Shown: positions 50,656 to 61,885, numbered from the stretch's first letter. The stretch: DNA of 64,000 nucleotides from Sepioteuthis lessoniana (GCA_963585895.1 OY757939.1:56808509-56872508); one strand, 5' to 3'. Numbers and translations: made by a program. Notes: generated by a model from the letters alone, not told the origin.

Positions 50656-51087
50656 AAGTATGTATAGTATTTTACTAAAAACCGTGTATCGTTTTTGTCG
50701 AGTTGTGGTTGCATATAACGATAATTTTAGCAATAGATAGATTATTATAACGAAAATGTTTCTATATTCGTTTTATTTCCTTCTGAAATGATTTTCAGGA
50801 TTTTTCTTTTCTTTTTTTTTCTCTTTTAAGTATTCTAAAGAGTTTTTTTTTTCGAACTTTTTTTCCGGCAAATAATTATCATTTCCTATTTTTCTTTGAG
50901 GTTCTAGTTTCGACTGATATAAATTATTCACTCAGAATGTCGTTTGCTCTTTTTTGATTCGCGTGACGAAGAGAACGATCAGAATTCTCATCTAAGTGAA
51001 GCGTTTCTTTTAGAAGTTTAAAAAGAGGATTTACTTTTAGAGTAAAAGGGTTTTTTTTTTGCTATTTTGTTGATTCTTTTTTTTCAG
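50656..51087. other. Unassigned T-rich sequence
   Basis: No element recognised. Confidence 0.3.
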
Positions 51088-51124
51088 ACGTCACAGGAAA
51101 CATAAGAACCTTGTGCAACTCCAG
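51088..51124 (+). CDS. Candidate microexon, unidentified
   Basis: A canonical acceptor with a strong pyrimidine tract (GATTCTTTTTTTTCAG, ending 51087) and a canonical donor (CTCCAG/GTAACA) enclose only 37 bp. Read after one base of a split codon it encodes RHRKHKNLVQLQ and ends in phase 0; this frame fits the end of candidate exon 40107-40248. A second frame is also open, the third has a stop. The evidence is the quality and spacing of the splice signals. Such short pairs also arise by chance in T-rich DNA. Confidence 0.3.
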
Positions 51125-51339
51125 GTAACAAAAATTAAATAGAGCAAAATGAAATAAATTAAAGGTTCAAAATATTTTACTCTTCATTCCTTTTGGATTA
51201 TTCTCCGGTTTTACGCATGCGCTTAGACTTACACGGATACGAACCCATTCTCGTGAATTGCCTAAACAACAGATTCCGCGCATTTTATTTGATATATACT
51301 GGATAAAGTTAGGTGTATCTGAGTGAGTGTGAGTTTGCA
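51125..51339. other. Unassigned sequence
   Basis: No feature recognised. Confidence 0.3.
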
Positions 51340-51370
51340 TGTGTGTGTGCGTGTGTGTGTGTGTGTGAGA

Positions 51371-51418
<48 letters not shown>
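51340..51418. repeat. (TG)n(AG)n compound microsatellite
   Basis: TG repeats followed by about 14 GA units. Confidence 0.85.
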
Positions 51419-51419
<1 letters not shown>

Positions 51420-51559
51420 GATGATTTCTTTATATTCGAGAACACTTGCATATAAGCGTAATGGTTTATACAAAAAGAGAGCGGCTATTGTCACATGATC
51501 ACCGAAGTTAAGTAGTGTTGATAGATAAACGACGACTCAGAATCCCACCTACTTGTAGA

Positions 51560-51823
51560 GGCGTACAAAGTGTAACGGTTATCATCGTAATAGTAGATAC
51601 AACAACTCGAATATACATCCTCGACGAAGCTGTCTGCATTTTACTTCAAACGATTGCCCTTGGAAAAGGCAAGAATCCACCTGTCACTCCCACGAGCTAT
51701 AAGTAAATGGTACGACATGTTGGGTTCTTTAGCTCTGGTTTGGCAATCAAAGCGATGGACTGTTTAAAAACTGACTTTGTCTCGGATCCTATCTGGGGTG
51801 GAGTGTTTGAGTAAATATATTCT
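51560..51823 (+). mobile_element. SINE family T, old copy
   Basis: AAGTGTAACGGTTATCATCG (A-box region), GCCCTTGGAAAAGGCAAGAA, CTATAAGTAAATGGTACGAC and the tail AAAAACTGACTTTGTC follow the T order with many changes. Confidence 0.55.
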
Positions 51824-51949
51824 TGTGTAATTTGAGTGACCTTGTGCCACACTAAGCAAACTTTCATATTTGAAACAGAAATAACTGAAATTTGGCGTGT
51901 AGCTATGCATATATGAAGAAAAATTATAATAAGTTATAAATTATAATAA

Positions 51950-54830
51950 TATGCATAATGTGTAAAATAATGAAAATATTTCTTATCAGAACTTCAAACG
52001 ACATTTAAAAAGATAGAGGTCTGTATAATGTGTGGATTAAAGAAAATATTCCACATCAGAATTTCAGACAGTTAGGAAGGTAGTAGTCTGTATAATGTGT
52101 AGAATAATGAAAATATTCCACATTAGAACTTCAGACAAGAAGCTAGTAGTCGGTATAATGTATGGAATAAAGAAAATATTCCACATCAGAACTTCAGACA
52201 GTTAGGAAGGTAGTAGTCTGTATCATGTGTGGAATAGAGAAAATATTCCACATCAGAACTTCAGACAGTTAGGAAAGTAGTAGTCTGTATAATGGGTGGA
52301 ATAAAGGAAATATTCCACATTAGAACTTCAGACAGGAAGCTAGTAGTCGGTATAATGTATGGAATAATGAAAATATTCCGCATCAGAACTTTAGACAGGA
52401 AGGTAATAGTCGGTATAATGTGTGGAATAAAGAAAATATACCACATCAGAACTTCAGACGGGAAGGTAGTAATCTGTATAATGTGTGGAATAATGAAAAT
52501 ATTCCACATCAGAACTTCAGACAGTTAGGAAGGTAGTAGTCTGTATAATGTGTAGAATAATGAAAATATTCCACATTAGAACTTCAGACAGGAAGCTAGT
52601 AGTCGGTATAATGTATGGAATAAAGAAAATATTCCACATCAGAACTTCAGACAGGAAGGTAATAGTCGGTATAATGTGTGGAATAAAGAAAATATTCCAC
52701 ATCAGAACTTCAGACAGGAAGGTAGTAGTCTTTATAATGTGTGGAATAATGAAAATATTCCACATCAGAACTTCAGACAGTTAGGAAGGTAGTAGTCTGT
52801 ATCATGTGTGGAATAAAGAAAATATTCCACATCAGAACTTCAGACAGTTAGGAAAGTAGTAGTGTGTATAATGGGTGGAATAAAGGAAATATTCCACATC
52901 AGAACTTCAGACAGAAAGGTAGTAATCCGTATAATGTGTGGAATAAAGAAAAATATTCCACATCAGAACTTCAGACAGTTAGGAAGGTAGTAGTCTGTAT
53001 AATGTGTGGAATAATGAAAATATTCTACATTAGAACTTCAGACAAGAAGCTAGTAGTTGGTATAATGTATGGAATAAAGAAAATATTCCACATCAGAACT
53101 TCAGACATTTAGGAAGGTAGTAGTCTGTATCATGTGTGGAATAGAGAAAATATTCCACATCAGAACTTCAGACAGTTAGGAAAGTAGTAGTCTGTATAAT
53201 GGGTGGAATAAAGGAAATATTCCACATTAGAACTTCAGACAGGAAGCTAGTAGTCGGTATAATGTATGGAATAATGAAAATATTCAGCATCAGAACTTTA
53301 GACAGGAAGGTAATAGTCGGTATAATGTGTGGAATAAAGAAAATATACCACATCAGAACTTCAGACGGGAAGGTAGTAATCTGTATAATGTGTGGAATAA
53401 TGAAAATATTCCACATCAGAACTTCAGACAGTTAGGAAGGTAGTAGTCTGTATAATGTGTAGAATAATGAAAATATTCCACATTAGAACTTCAGACAGGA
53501 AGCTAGTAGTCGGTATAATGTATGGAATAAAGAAAATATTCCACATCAGAACTTCAGACAGGAAGGTAATAGTCGGTATAATGTGTGGAATAAAGAAAAT
53601 ATTCCACATCAGAACTTCAGACAGGAAGGTAGTAGTCTTTATAATGTGTGGAATAATGAAAATATTCCACATCAGAACTTCAGACAGTTAGGAAGGTAGT
53701 AGTCTGTATCATGTGTGGAATAAAGAAAATATTCCACATCAGAACTTCAGACAGTTAGGAAAGTAGTAGTGTGTATAATGGGTGGAATAAAGGAAATATT
53801 CCACATCAGAACTTCAGACAGGAAGGTAGTAATCCGTATAATGTGTGGAATAAAGAAAAATATTCCACATCAGAACTTCAGACAGTTAGGAAGGTAGTAG
53901 TCTGTATAATGTGTGGAATAATGAAAATATTCTACATTAGAACTTCAGACAAGAAGCTAGTAGTTGGTATAATGTATGGAATAAAGAAAATATTCCACAT
54001 CAGAACTTCAGACAAGAAGCTAGTAGTCGGTATAATGTGTGGAATAATGAAAATATTCCACATCAGAACTTCAGACATTTAGGAAGGTAGTAGTCTGTAT
54101 AATGGGTGGAATAAAGGAAATATTCCACATCAGAACTTCAGACAGGAAGGTAGTAGTCTGTATTATGTGTGGAATAAAGACAATATTCCACATCAGAACT
54201 TCAGACAGTTAGGAAAGTAGTACTCTTTATAATGGGTGGAATAAAGGAAATATTCCACATCAGAACTTCAGACGGGAAGGTAGTAGTCTGTATAATGTGT
54301 GGAATAAAGAAAATATTCCACATTAGAACTTCAGACAAGAAGCTAGTAGTCGGTATAATGTATGGAATAAAGAAAATATTCCACATCAGAACTTCAGACA
54401 GTTAGGAAGGTAGTAGTCTGTATCATGTGTGGAATAGAGAAAATATTCCACATCAGAACTTCAGACAGTTAGGAAAGTAGTAGTCTGTATAATGGGTGGA
54501 ATAAAGGAAATATTCCACATCAGAACTTCAGACAGGAAGGTAGTAGTCTGTGTAATGTGTGGAGTAATGAAAATATTCAACATCAGAACTTCAGACAGTT
54601 AGGAAGGTAGTAGTCTGTATAATGTGTGGAATAGAGAATATATTCCACATTAGAACTTCAGACAGGAAGGTAATAGTCGGTATAATGTGTGGAATAAAGA
54701 AAATATTTCACATCAGAACTTCAGACAGGAAGGTAATAGTCGGTATAATGTGTGGAATAAAGAAAATATTCCACATCAGAACTTCAGACAGTTAAGAAGG
54801 TAATGTAATGAGCGAAATAATGGACATAGT
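51950..54830. repeat. 63/67-bp satellite with 907-bp higher-order repeat
   Basis: The monomer reads AGGAAGGTAGTAGTCTGTAT, AATGTGTGGAATAAAGAAAA, TATTCCACATCAGAACTTCA, GAC (63 bp). A 67-bp variant has GTTA inserted before AGGAAGG. About 43 monomers are present. The segment from about 52050 to 52960 recurs 907 bp later, nearly identical. Because 63 is a multiple of three, runs of 63-bp monomers stay open in frame and give 78-103-codon frames (HIRTSDRK...). These are not genes. Confidence 0.92.
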
Positions 54831-55742
54831 TCGTATCCGAATTTCAGGCGGCATTTATGAAAACAATTGTCAGAATGATATGCATAGAGTTGAAAAGACA
54901 TCATTTTCAAACTTTAGACAATAGTTAGGAAGGTAGTTGTCTGAATAATGTCTGTAATGATGAAAAGCCTTCATGTGAAGAATTCGATTGTAAAAGAAAA
55001 ATGTTTGTTAAAGTCGACAGACAGCGTTTAGTCGACTTTACCTCAAGGGATTTACTATACAAATAAATGAATAAAGTAATAATAATAATAATAATAAAAA
55101 GACAAACTAAAACGCAAAAATATATATACGTATATGTGTATATAATTTTATAGGAAGTCGTGAAAATAACTACGCGAAATAAACAAAAGTTGACTCGACT
55201 CGTTTTCCCATGAGATTTATTAAGCAGGAAACATTTCTGTTTGGGGATCTATTTGTAAACAGTGGTATAGAAATGAAAACCTACTTTGTTGATTTACCAG
55301 GACGTTTTATCTGCTATTAAATAAATATCTGTATAAGACAAACTGACATTTTATCGATGACTATATATGTTATACTTTATTAACTGAAAAATAAGCTGTA
55401 TATAAAACAATTGGAATAACGTCTTCTTTTATTAAAATTTTTCTAAATTTCCATCGTATAATTTTTAAGACAAATCATAACTAATCGAAGATTTTTGGTC
55501 GTGTCTTACCTGCGTGGTACGTTTATCTCTTAAGCCACAGAAGTTCCATTTTTATGAAGGGATATCTTCTAATGCCATTTGGCTACATTTGTAAGGTCTC
55601 AGACAGAATGTTTGTCAGTTAATCCGAGGCAATGAAGGAAATGGACAAACGCACATTTACAGTTTAGTCCCTATGTTAATTGTTGTTTAACCATTTGACA
55701 CTGGACATCTCTGAGTTTCTAAACCATTCACCATAAAGAGAA
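54831..55742. other. Unassigned, with satellite relics and a small hairpin
   Basis: Degenerate satellite monomers fade out by about 54960. TAAAGTCGAC and GTCGACTTTA form a 10-bp stem at 55013-55044. A (TAA)n tract lies at 55078-55096. Nothing else recognised. Confidence 0.35.
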
Positions 55743-55758
55743 GGAAAGTCTTTGTATG

Positions 55759-56054
55759 CATATTTACCCAACCCCTCCGCTCGGGCAGGATATGACACAA
55801 GGTCAATTTTTAAGCGAAGTTTAACTGGTTTGAATTCAGAGTTTTCCTTCTCCTAAACTAGTTGCCTCACCAAGGCTGAAGAACCTAGTCTGCCCTACTA
55901 TTTACCCATAGCTGGAGGAAGACTATTTGGATTCGTACCTTTCCCAAGGGTATTAGTGCTATGTGAAATGCAATCAGTCTCGTCCGGGATTTGAACTCGT
56001 GTCGCCGTGTCCATTTCCAGCGACGATAACCATTACACCACGGGCACCTCCTCC
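55759..56054 (-). mobile_element. SINE family T, full length, with perfect 16-bp TSD
   Basis: GGAAAGTCTTTGTATG at 55743-55758 and 56055-56070. On the minus strand the head is GGAGGTGCCCGTGGTGTAATGG, B box GAGTTCAAATCCCGG, tail CCTGCCCGAGCGGAGGGG and end TGGGTAAATATG. Confidence 0.9.
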
Positions 56055-56365
56055 GGAAAGTCTTTGTATGACTAAAAAGGATCAATCAAAGTTGCTTTTA
56101 AAAAGTCTTCCAAAACGTAAAACCAACAAACACACACAACCCCCCTACTCTTGAAGAAGAAAAATGTGAGTTCGAACCAGTTGTATTCTACTCAAAAAAT
56201 TGACCTTGTTTCACGTTCTGCCCTTAAGCGGACCACTTGTCCGACTGACTGATGGAAAATTTCGCAAACAACTCTTTTATAAAGAAGATCACTTCCCCAT
56301 AATCCAAACAGGAAGTTCTATAACTTAGTGTCTCAGTTAAAGCAGCTATTATATTAGCTGATGAC
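56055..56365. other. Unassigned spacer
   Basis: No feature recognised beyond the TSD. Confidence 0.3.
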
Positions 56366-56971
56366 TGGGTTTGGTTTGTTTTTTTGTTGGTTGTTTTACG
56401 GCGCATCAACCCTTTTCGAGTCATTTAATGCCGAATTAAGTCATTCTGATAAAAGTATGTATGTTTCAAGGTCTTCATATCTTCAAATATTTCAGTTAGA
56501 TGTAAAAACAGTTCTATTTCAAACAATTCAGTTTAGCATGTCAACAAAGTTAAATGGTTCCAAGTATTATTATGTATCATGAAAAAAATCAATTAAACAT
56601 TAATAATTTGTTTACACACAGTTAAAAGATCAAACATTTTTTTTCAAACAATTCAGTTTAGTACACAGTTTTTTGTTTACACACAATTAAATGGTAAAAC
56701 AGATCCTTTCAAACAATTCATTTAAGCATAATCATACAGTTTTGTTCTATAAGACCCTTAGATAGGACCCTATCAGGTGCTACCACTCTAAAGCAGTGTG
56801 GACCCGGGGGTGATGACGATGAAGAGGTACTTCGCCTTTCCCAATGCTCCAGCATTACTGGAACCTCACCATCAGATTGTTTAGTGTCATATCCAGGACA
56901 CCCGATATGGTTTCCAACCCCTCTGCAAAGAAGCAGTCGGAGTATTCTTCAACCCCAACTGACTAGGCACG
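56366..56971 (-). mobile_element. Family U copy, full length
   Basis: Tail hairpin at 56390-56440 (complement of GGCATTAAATGACTC...GGGTTGATGCGCC), body, and head ending TGCCTAGTCAGTTGGGG on the right. Confidence 0.75.
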
Positions 56972-56975
56972 TAGA

Positions 56976-57017
<42 letters not shown>

Positions 57018-57254
57018 AAAAAGTTCTTTTTGACCAATAGATAGGTCCCTATCAGGTGCTACCACTCTAGAGCAGTGTGGACCCGGGAGTGATGACGATG
57101 AAGAGGTACTTCGCCTTTCCCAATGCTCCAGCATTACTGGAACCTCACCATCAGATTGTTTAGTGTCATATCCAGGACACCCGATATGGTTTCCAACCCC
57201 TCTGCAAAGAAGCAGTCGGAGTATTCTTCAACCCCAACTGACTAGGCACGTAAA

Positions 57255-57298
<44 letters not shown>

Positions 57299-57530
57299 AA
57301 AAAGTTCTTTTTGACCAATAGATAGGACCCTTATCAGGTACTACCACTCTAGAGCAGTGTGGACCCGGGAGCGATGACGATGAAGAGGTACTTAGCATTC
57401 CATAATGCTCCAGCATTACTGGAACCTCACCATCAGATTGTTTAGTGTCATATACAAGAGACTCGTTGGGGGTGTCTTACTCCTCTGCAGGGAAGTTGGT
57501 AGATTTTACAGCCTCAGCCGACTGGGCAAT
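56972..57530 (-). repeat. Two extra tandem copies of the U head joined by (TA)n
   Basis: The head of the preceding U copy is followed by (TA)n and a second head (about 57014-57252) almost identical to it, then (TA)n and a third, more diverged head (57300-57530). The unit is about 285 bp. The shared GTCAAAAAGTTCTTTTTGAC junction shows tandem duplication and not independent insertion. Confidence 0.8.
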
Positions 57531-57538
57531 GGGTTTGA

Positions 57539-57712
57539 TCTGGTTTCTTTGTTTAATGACATATTGTCAAAGCTATTCTTATAGAAAAACAGTGGTTGAA
57601 CTATTTAATCTATAGCTGAGAGCTAAATGACTTCTTACCTTTCTCAAGCATATAAGTGACCTTTATAGTGTGACTGGATTTCGAATTCGCTAACTACGCA
57701 ATGGAGACTTTT
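57539..57712 (-). mobile_element. SINE family S2, diverged
   Basis: Complement of tail and middle (GTTTCTTTGTTTAATGAC, AAAGCTATTCTTATAG, CTATTTAATCTATAGC). Confidence 0.55.
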
Positions 57713-57949
57713 CTTTGATGACTAGCAGCTCCAGGTCATCGATTATAGTCCCTAGTGGGAGTTAATTCATTGAGTGAAACTTACACTTGTTAAATTTCGA
57801 AAGGAAAATGAAACCCTTAAAAGAAACATCTGTAAATAGTACTACATTGACATGTATCGTCTGAAAGGTCATCGCAAAGAACATGTGATGGCTGTGGGAG
57901 TGATTGCCATTATAAAAGCGTGCAGAAATTTTTTTTTTATACCATTATA
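57713..57949. other. Unassigned spacer
   Basis: No feature recognised. Confidence 0.3.
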
Positions 57950-58380
57950 AATATGGACCACAGTATCGAGATAGAAACTTTATTTACCAAGACAGAAATG
58001 AATTGTGAACGAAGCGTTAATTTTCTTCAGAAAACGTGATTTGTTAAAAAAAGTATCAAGGCAAAAGCTTTATTTACCAAGTCAGAAATACATAATGAAG
58101 GAATTGTTAATTTTCGTCAAAAAAAAAAAAAAGAAAAAAAAAAGAAAAGAAATATCTCACAAAAAAGTATCAAAATAGAAGCCGTATTTACCAAGGCTGA
58201 AATGAATAATGAATGAAACGTTAATTTTCTTTAAAAAGCGAGATGAATTAAAAGAAAGTATTGAGACAGAAGCTGTATTTACCAAGCCAGAAATGAATAA
58301 TGAATGAAACGTTAATTTTCGTCAAAAAACGAGGTGTATCTTAAAAGTGTCGTGACAGAAGATTTATTTACCTTAACTAA
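57950..58380. repeat. Tandem repeat of about 95-110 bp, about 4.5 copies
   Basis: Each unit has AGTATCRAGRCAGAAGCTTT, ATTTACCAAGNCAGAAATGA and GTTAATTTTCGTCAAAAAAC. Units start near 57962, 58053, 58165, 58256 and 58345. Confidence 0.8.
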
Positions 58381-58482
58381 TATAATACAATACAATACAC
58401 ATATATATATATATATATATATATTAGTTTTTAGTTGATCTGGTGTATATATAGATATATATTTCTTTTAAATACACTGTAC
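58381..58482. repeat. (ACAT/TA)n tract and spacer
   Basis: AATACAATAC and (AT)n at 58385-58424. Confidence 0.7.
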
Positions 58483-58593
58483 GGTAGCAAAAGCTGCTTG
58501 GTAGCGCTAGGAGTGGCAGTACCGCCTTGAGCTACCAAGACTGTGTTATCACCCTGGTTGGCGGTTGATGAGGTTAGGAGGGTATCGCACGTG
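58483..58593 (-). CDS. Candidate internal coding exon, unidentified protein
   Basis: On the minus strand one frame only is open across this stretch; four of the other frames have early stops. It encodes TCDTLLTSSTANQGDNTVLV then AQGGTATPSATKQLLL, with a strong RNY codon pattern. A T-rich acceptor (TTTTTTTTTCATACAACGTGTGAAAG, cut for length here) ends at 58594, and a donor-like CTACC/GTACAG lies at 58482. With these borders the exon starts after two bases and ends with two bases of a split codon (phase 2 to phase 2), which fits 39522-39602 and then 22702-22861. The Ser/Thr/Gln/Gly-rich composition suggests a low-complexity linker. I do not recognise a domain. Confidence 0.4.
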
Positions 58594-59136
58594 CTTTCAC
58601 ACGTTGTATGAAAAAAAAAATTTGCAAGCAAATAGTTTGTAAGTAAATATTTTTAAACGAATAGTTAGAGTGTGAGACAATGATCGTAGACAAACTTTGC
58701 TTTCCAGGCGTATGTTTTATAGATGGGCTTATTTCGTATATATACCTGCTAGACTATCAGTTTCAATTTAGATACTTTCTACACAAGAGGATCTATTGAG
58801 AGGTTCGGTTGATCTTTAGGAGTTGCATTGCTTTTGTTTGTTTGGTCTGGAATAATAATTCGGGATTCTTGATATTGAGTGGGTCTCTGAATAAAGATGA
58901 GTATGATATTTCCAGTCGTTTTTTTTTCTGTGATTGGTTTGGTGACTTACTTTGGATCAGCAGGAAGGTTCGAGTTCAGCTCAGGTAGTTAGAATGTGTT
59001 TGGTTTTTCATTATTTGCCTTGTTGTTTGCTTTTGAATTTGGAATATGTTTTTTTCCCCGAATTATTTTCTTTTTTCGAAATTGGTTGGCGGATAGAGAA
59101 TAAAGATTTTTATTAGCTTTGACGAGAGTCGAGATG
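58594..59136. other. Unassigned sequence
   Basis: No element recognised. Confidence 0.3.
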
Positions 59137-59137
59137 G

Positions 59138-59202
<65 letters not shown>

Positions 59203-59203
59203 T
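59137..59203. repeat. (TA)n(TG)n compound microsatellite
   Basis: TA repeats followed by TG repeats. Confidence 0.9.
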
Positions 59204-59213
59204 GCGTGTTTTA

Positions 59214-59490
59214 GGATGGCTTCGTGACATAATGGTTATCGTCGTAGGAAATGGACATGGCGATCCGTGTTCAAATCCCGGACAAGGCTGTATGCCTTTT
59301 ATATAGTGCTAATACCATTGGGAAAGATATGAATCCAACTATTCTCCCTCAAGCTATGGATAAATAGTAGGGCAGACTGGTCTTTTTAACCTCGGTATTG
59401 AAACTGGACTTTAAGAAGGAAAATTCTGAATTCAAACCTGTTAGTTTCTGCTTAAAAAACAGACTATGTCTCGTATGGAGGGGTTGGTAT
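59214..59490 (+). mobile_element. SINE family T, diverged
   Basis: Head GGCTTCGTGACATAATGG, B box GTGTTCAAATCCCGG, middle TACCATTGGGAAAGATATGA and the tail TATGGAGGGGTTGG. Confidence 0.7.
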
Positions 59491-59764
59491 CTATCTATCT
59501 ATCTATCGATCTATCTCCTTATATTATCCAAAGCCAAGTCAGCCGATGGTGGGAACGATTCTATTTTAGGATTTTCTTTCTTCAATATCTATGTAATTCA
59601 AAATCCAATAGAGAGCTCAATATAAAATAATTATGAATTAAAATGCAGAGAAAAACAATTTCGTATAAAAGAAAAACCTTTTAAAATTACATATTTTTTG
59701 TGATAATAGTTATTTCAGCGGATCCTTTATCTTTTGAAATGTTAGATCTGCATCTTCAGACAAG
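59491..59764. other. Short (ATCT)n and unassigned sequence
   Basis: An ATCT run at 59488-59516; the rest is unassigned. Confidence 0.4.
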
Positions 59765-59870
<106 letters not shown>

Positions 59871-60051
59871 GTGCACAGGTCCCACACGAGAAAGGAGATA
59901 AATGAAGAAAGAGGGAGGAATTAGTAGTAGTGTTGTGACACTCGTCTAAGTGACTGGTTGAAGGACAACTGTTTGCTCTGGGAATCGATATTTAGAATCT
60001 CGGGTTTTATGGCTGCCGGGATGCCGATCGGTGGCGCAGATGCGTACTAAG

Positions 60052-60086
<35 letters not shown>

Positions 60087-60239
60087 TACTTACTATGTTT
60101 TATCATTGCCAATAAACTTTGACAATGGAGGTAACAGCTTTTAGTTGCAACAAAATGGAAGCGGCTAGATAGTAAGTATTCGGACAGTCATTTTCCATTG
60201 GGAGAGATTTGCACGTGTGTTTTCTCATGCAGTGAAGCA
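59871..60239. other. Unassigned, with a (TA)n tract
   Basis: (TA)n at about 60056-60082. 59940-60050 is GC-richer and open in all three plus frames, which is uninformative. Confidence 0.3.
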
Positions 60240-60510
60240 CGTTTAGCAGAACGACTATCGTCGAAGTCCTTGGACGATGCTGTTTGTGTTTCACTGCGAG
60301 TTCATACCTTAGGGAAAGAGGTATGTGTGATGTGTCTTCTCTTTCCCGGTTATGGGTAAATAATTGGCGGTGTGGGTTGTTTAACATGGATAAGGAAACC
60401 AGTCTAGGAGAAGGAAAAGTCTGACTTATAATCAGTTTTACGCCGCTTAAATTTTGACTTCGTGTCGTATACTTCTCCTGGCTAAAGTCTTGGATAAAGA
60501 CATACACGTC
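60240..60510 (+). mobile_element. SINE family T, old copy
   Basis: GTTTAGCAGAACGACTATCG, ACCTTAGGGAAAGAGG, GGTTATGGGTAAATAATTGG, AACCAGTCTAGGAGAAGG and CGCTTAAATTTTGACTTCG follow the T order. Confidence 0.55.
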
Positions 60511-60533
60511 CTATTCCCTTCATCCACTCTCTC

Positions 60534-60574
<41 letters not shown>

Positions 60575-60579
<5 letters not shown>

Positions 60580-60731
60580 GGTTGTAAATAATGGAAAGGA
60601 ATGCGACAGTAGTGAGAAAATTGAAAGTCCTGATGAAGGTTCATTAAAACCGAAACGTTTTAACGTTGACTTTCCTTCGTAATAAATTCATCACTTTCTT
60701 TCGTAATAAATTCATCACTTGGATTACTGTT

Positions 60732-60735
<4 letters not shown>
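60575..60735 (+). mobile_element. PLE-like terminal fragment between two (CT)n(TA)n tracts
   Basis: A 150-bp single-purpose block that contains a hammerhead-like fold (60623-60674) and a duplicated TTCGTAATAAATTCATCACTT. (CT)n(TA)n tracts of the same make-up lie on both sides (60533-60580 and 60730-60775), as expected of a tandem PLE end or of insertion with target duplication. Confidence 0.5.
60623..60674 (+). ncRNA. Hammerhead-ribozyme-like motif with one extra A
   Basis: Stem I pairs GAAAGTC (60623-60629) with GACTTTC (60668-60674), 7 of 7. CTGATGA at 60630-60636 is followed by an extra A, then stem II GGTT (60638-60641) with AACC (60648-60651), GAAA at 60652-60655, stem III ACGT...ACGT (60655-60658 with 60663-60666), and the cleavage-site T at 60667. 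The extra A between CTGATGA and stem II departs from the consensus and may weaken or abolish cleavage. Confidence 0.5.
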
Positions 60736-60776
<41 letters not shown>

Positions 60777-60794
60777 GATTAAAATTAAATGATT

Positions 60795-61035
60795 CAACGT
60801 CTTCTCCATTTAATGGAATATCAAGCTTCATGGTTTATTTATTGTCAAAGCCATCCTTTATTGTCAAAGCCATCCTTATAGAAGAACAATAAAGATACTG
60901 TTTAATCCATAACTGGAGGGATAAAGTGGTTCATGCCTTTCACAATGGTATTAGTCCGAAAGTAATTAGAGTTCAAACTTGCTTACTATGATGTTTGTGT
61001 TCGGCACATTAACGACAATCCAAAGACCTCTCCAG
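60795..61035 (-). mobile_element. SINE family S2, diverged
   Basis: Complement of tail (TTTAATGGAATATCAAGC), middle (CATAACTGGAGGGATAAAG, AATGGTATTAGTCCGAAAG) and head. CCTTTATTGTCAAAGCCAT is duplicated inside. Confidence 0.6.
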
Positions 61036-61249
61036 TAAACAGATGTCTTAGAAAAAAAGGTCAAATTGTGGCATACAAGGGTAATGTACTGCAACTTCGT
61101 CATAGTGCAAAGAAATCCAACTGCCATCATTCATCATTCATGCTTTCCTCAAAAATGATAAAACTAGAAATTGTCAGATAGAAGGTTGTAGCCATCAGTG
61201 AAAAAGATTCCCCTTACAGTAAATCACCTTTCATATATATATATATATA
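61036..61249. other. Unassigned spacer
   Basis: A short (TA)n at 61234-61250; otherwise nothing recognised. Confidence 0.3.
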
Positions 61250-61880
61250 TCTTTGGAACGAGCCGCCGGGGGCATTGGCCTCCATGTCAATTCACACAAA
61301 ACTGAATATATGTGCTATGATCAAACAGGTGACATTTCCACACTAGACAGGACCTCTCTGAAACTGGTAGACAAATTCACCTACCTAGGAAGCAGTGTCT
61401 CATCAACTGAAAAAGACATCGACACACGGCTAACGAAGGCATGGACAGCTATCGATAAGTTATCGATCATATGGAAATCAGACCTGGCCGATAAAATGAA
61501 ACGCAGTTTCTTTCAGGCAGCGGTCATATCGATACTGCTATATGGATGCACTACTTGAACGCTAACTAAACGGCTGGAGAAGAAGCTAGACAGTAATGAC
61601 ACAAGAATGCTGCGAGCAATATTGAACAACTCCACAAAGCTAGACAAACCAGACATGCAGGACACTGCTGGAGAAGCAGGGACGAGCTCATAAGTGATGT
61701 ACTCCTATGGACCCCCGCATATGGCCAAGCAAAAGCAGGACGACCAGCTCGAACATACATACAGCAGCTATGTGAGGATACGGGATGTAGCCCTGAAGAC
61801 CTGCCAGAGGCGATGAACGAAAGGGAGAAGTGGCGAGAGAGGGTCAGGGATATCTGTGCTAGCGGCACGACATGATGATG
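61250..61880 (+). mobile_element. RTE-clade LINE, 5'-truncated
   Basis: The frame 61253-61558 encodes ERAAGGIGLHVNSHKTEYMC, then FTYLGSSVSSTEKDIDTRLT and KRSFFQAAVISILLYGCTT, ending at a stop where other copies have Trp. A deletion near 61630 removes about 45 bp compared with the copy at 30602. It ends GCGGCACGACATGATGATGA. Confidence 0.8.
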
Positions 61881-61885
61881 ATGAT

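Noticed and set aside
51211..51224. NRF1-like ACGCATGCGCTT
   Set aside because: An imperfect palindrome without other promoter features nearby.
52261..54386. Open frames of 61-103 codons on both strands with repeated HIRTSDRK text
   Set aside because: They arise because the 63-bp satellite monomer is a multiple of three; the 67-bp variants end each frame.
51950..54830. CRISPR array
   Set aside because: The repeats are continuous tandem monomers without unique spacers, in an animal genome.
59940..60050. Coding exon after GATATTTAG
   Set aside because: All three plus frames are open and the stretch resembles SINE-type GC-rich DNA.
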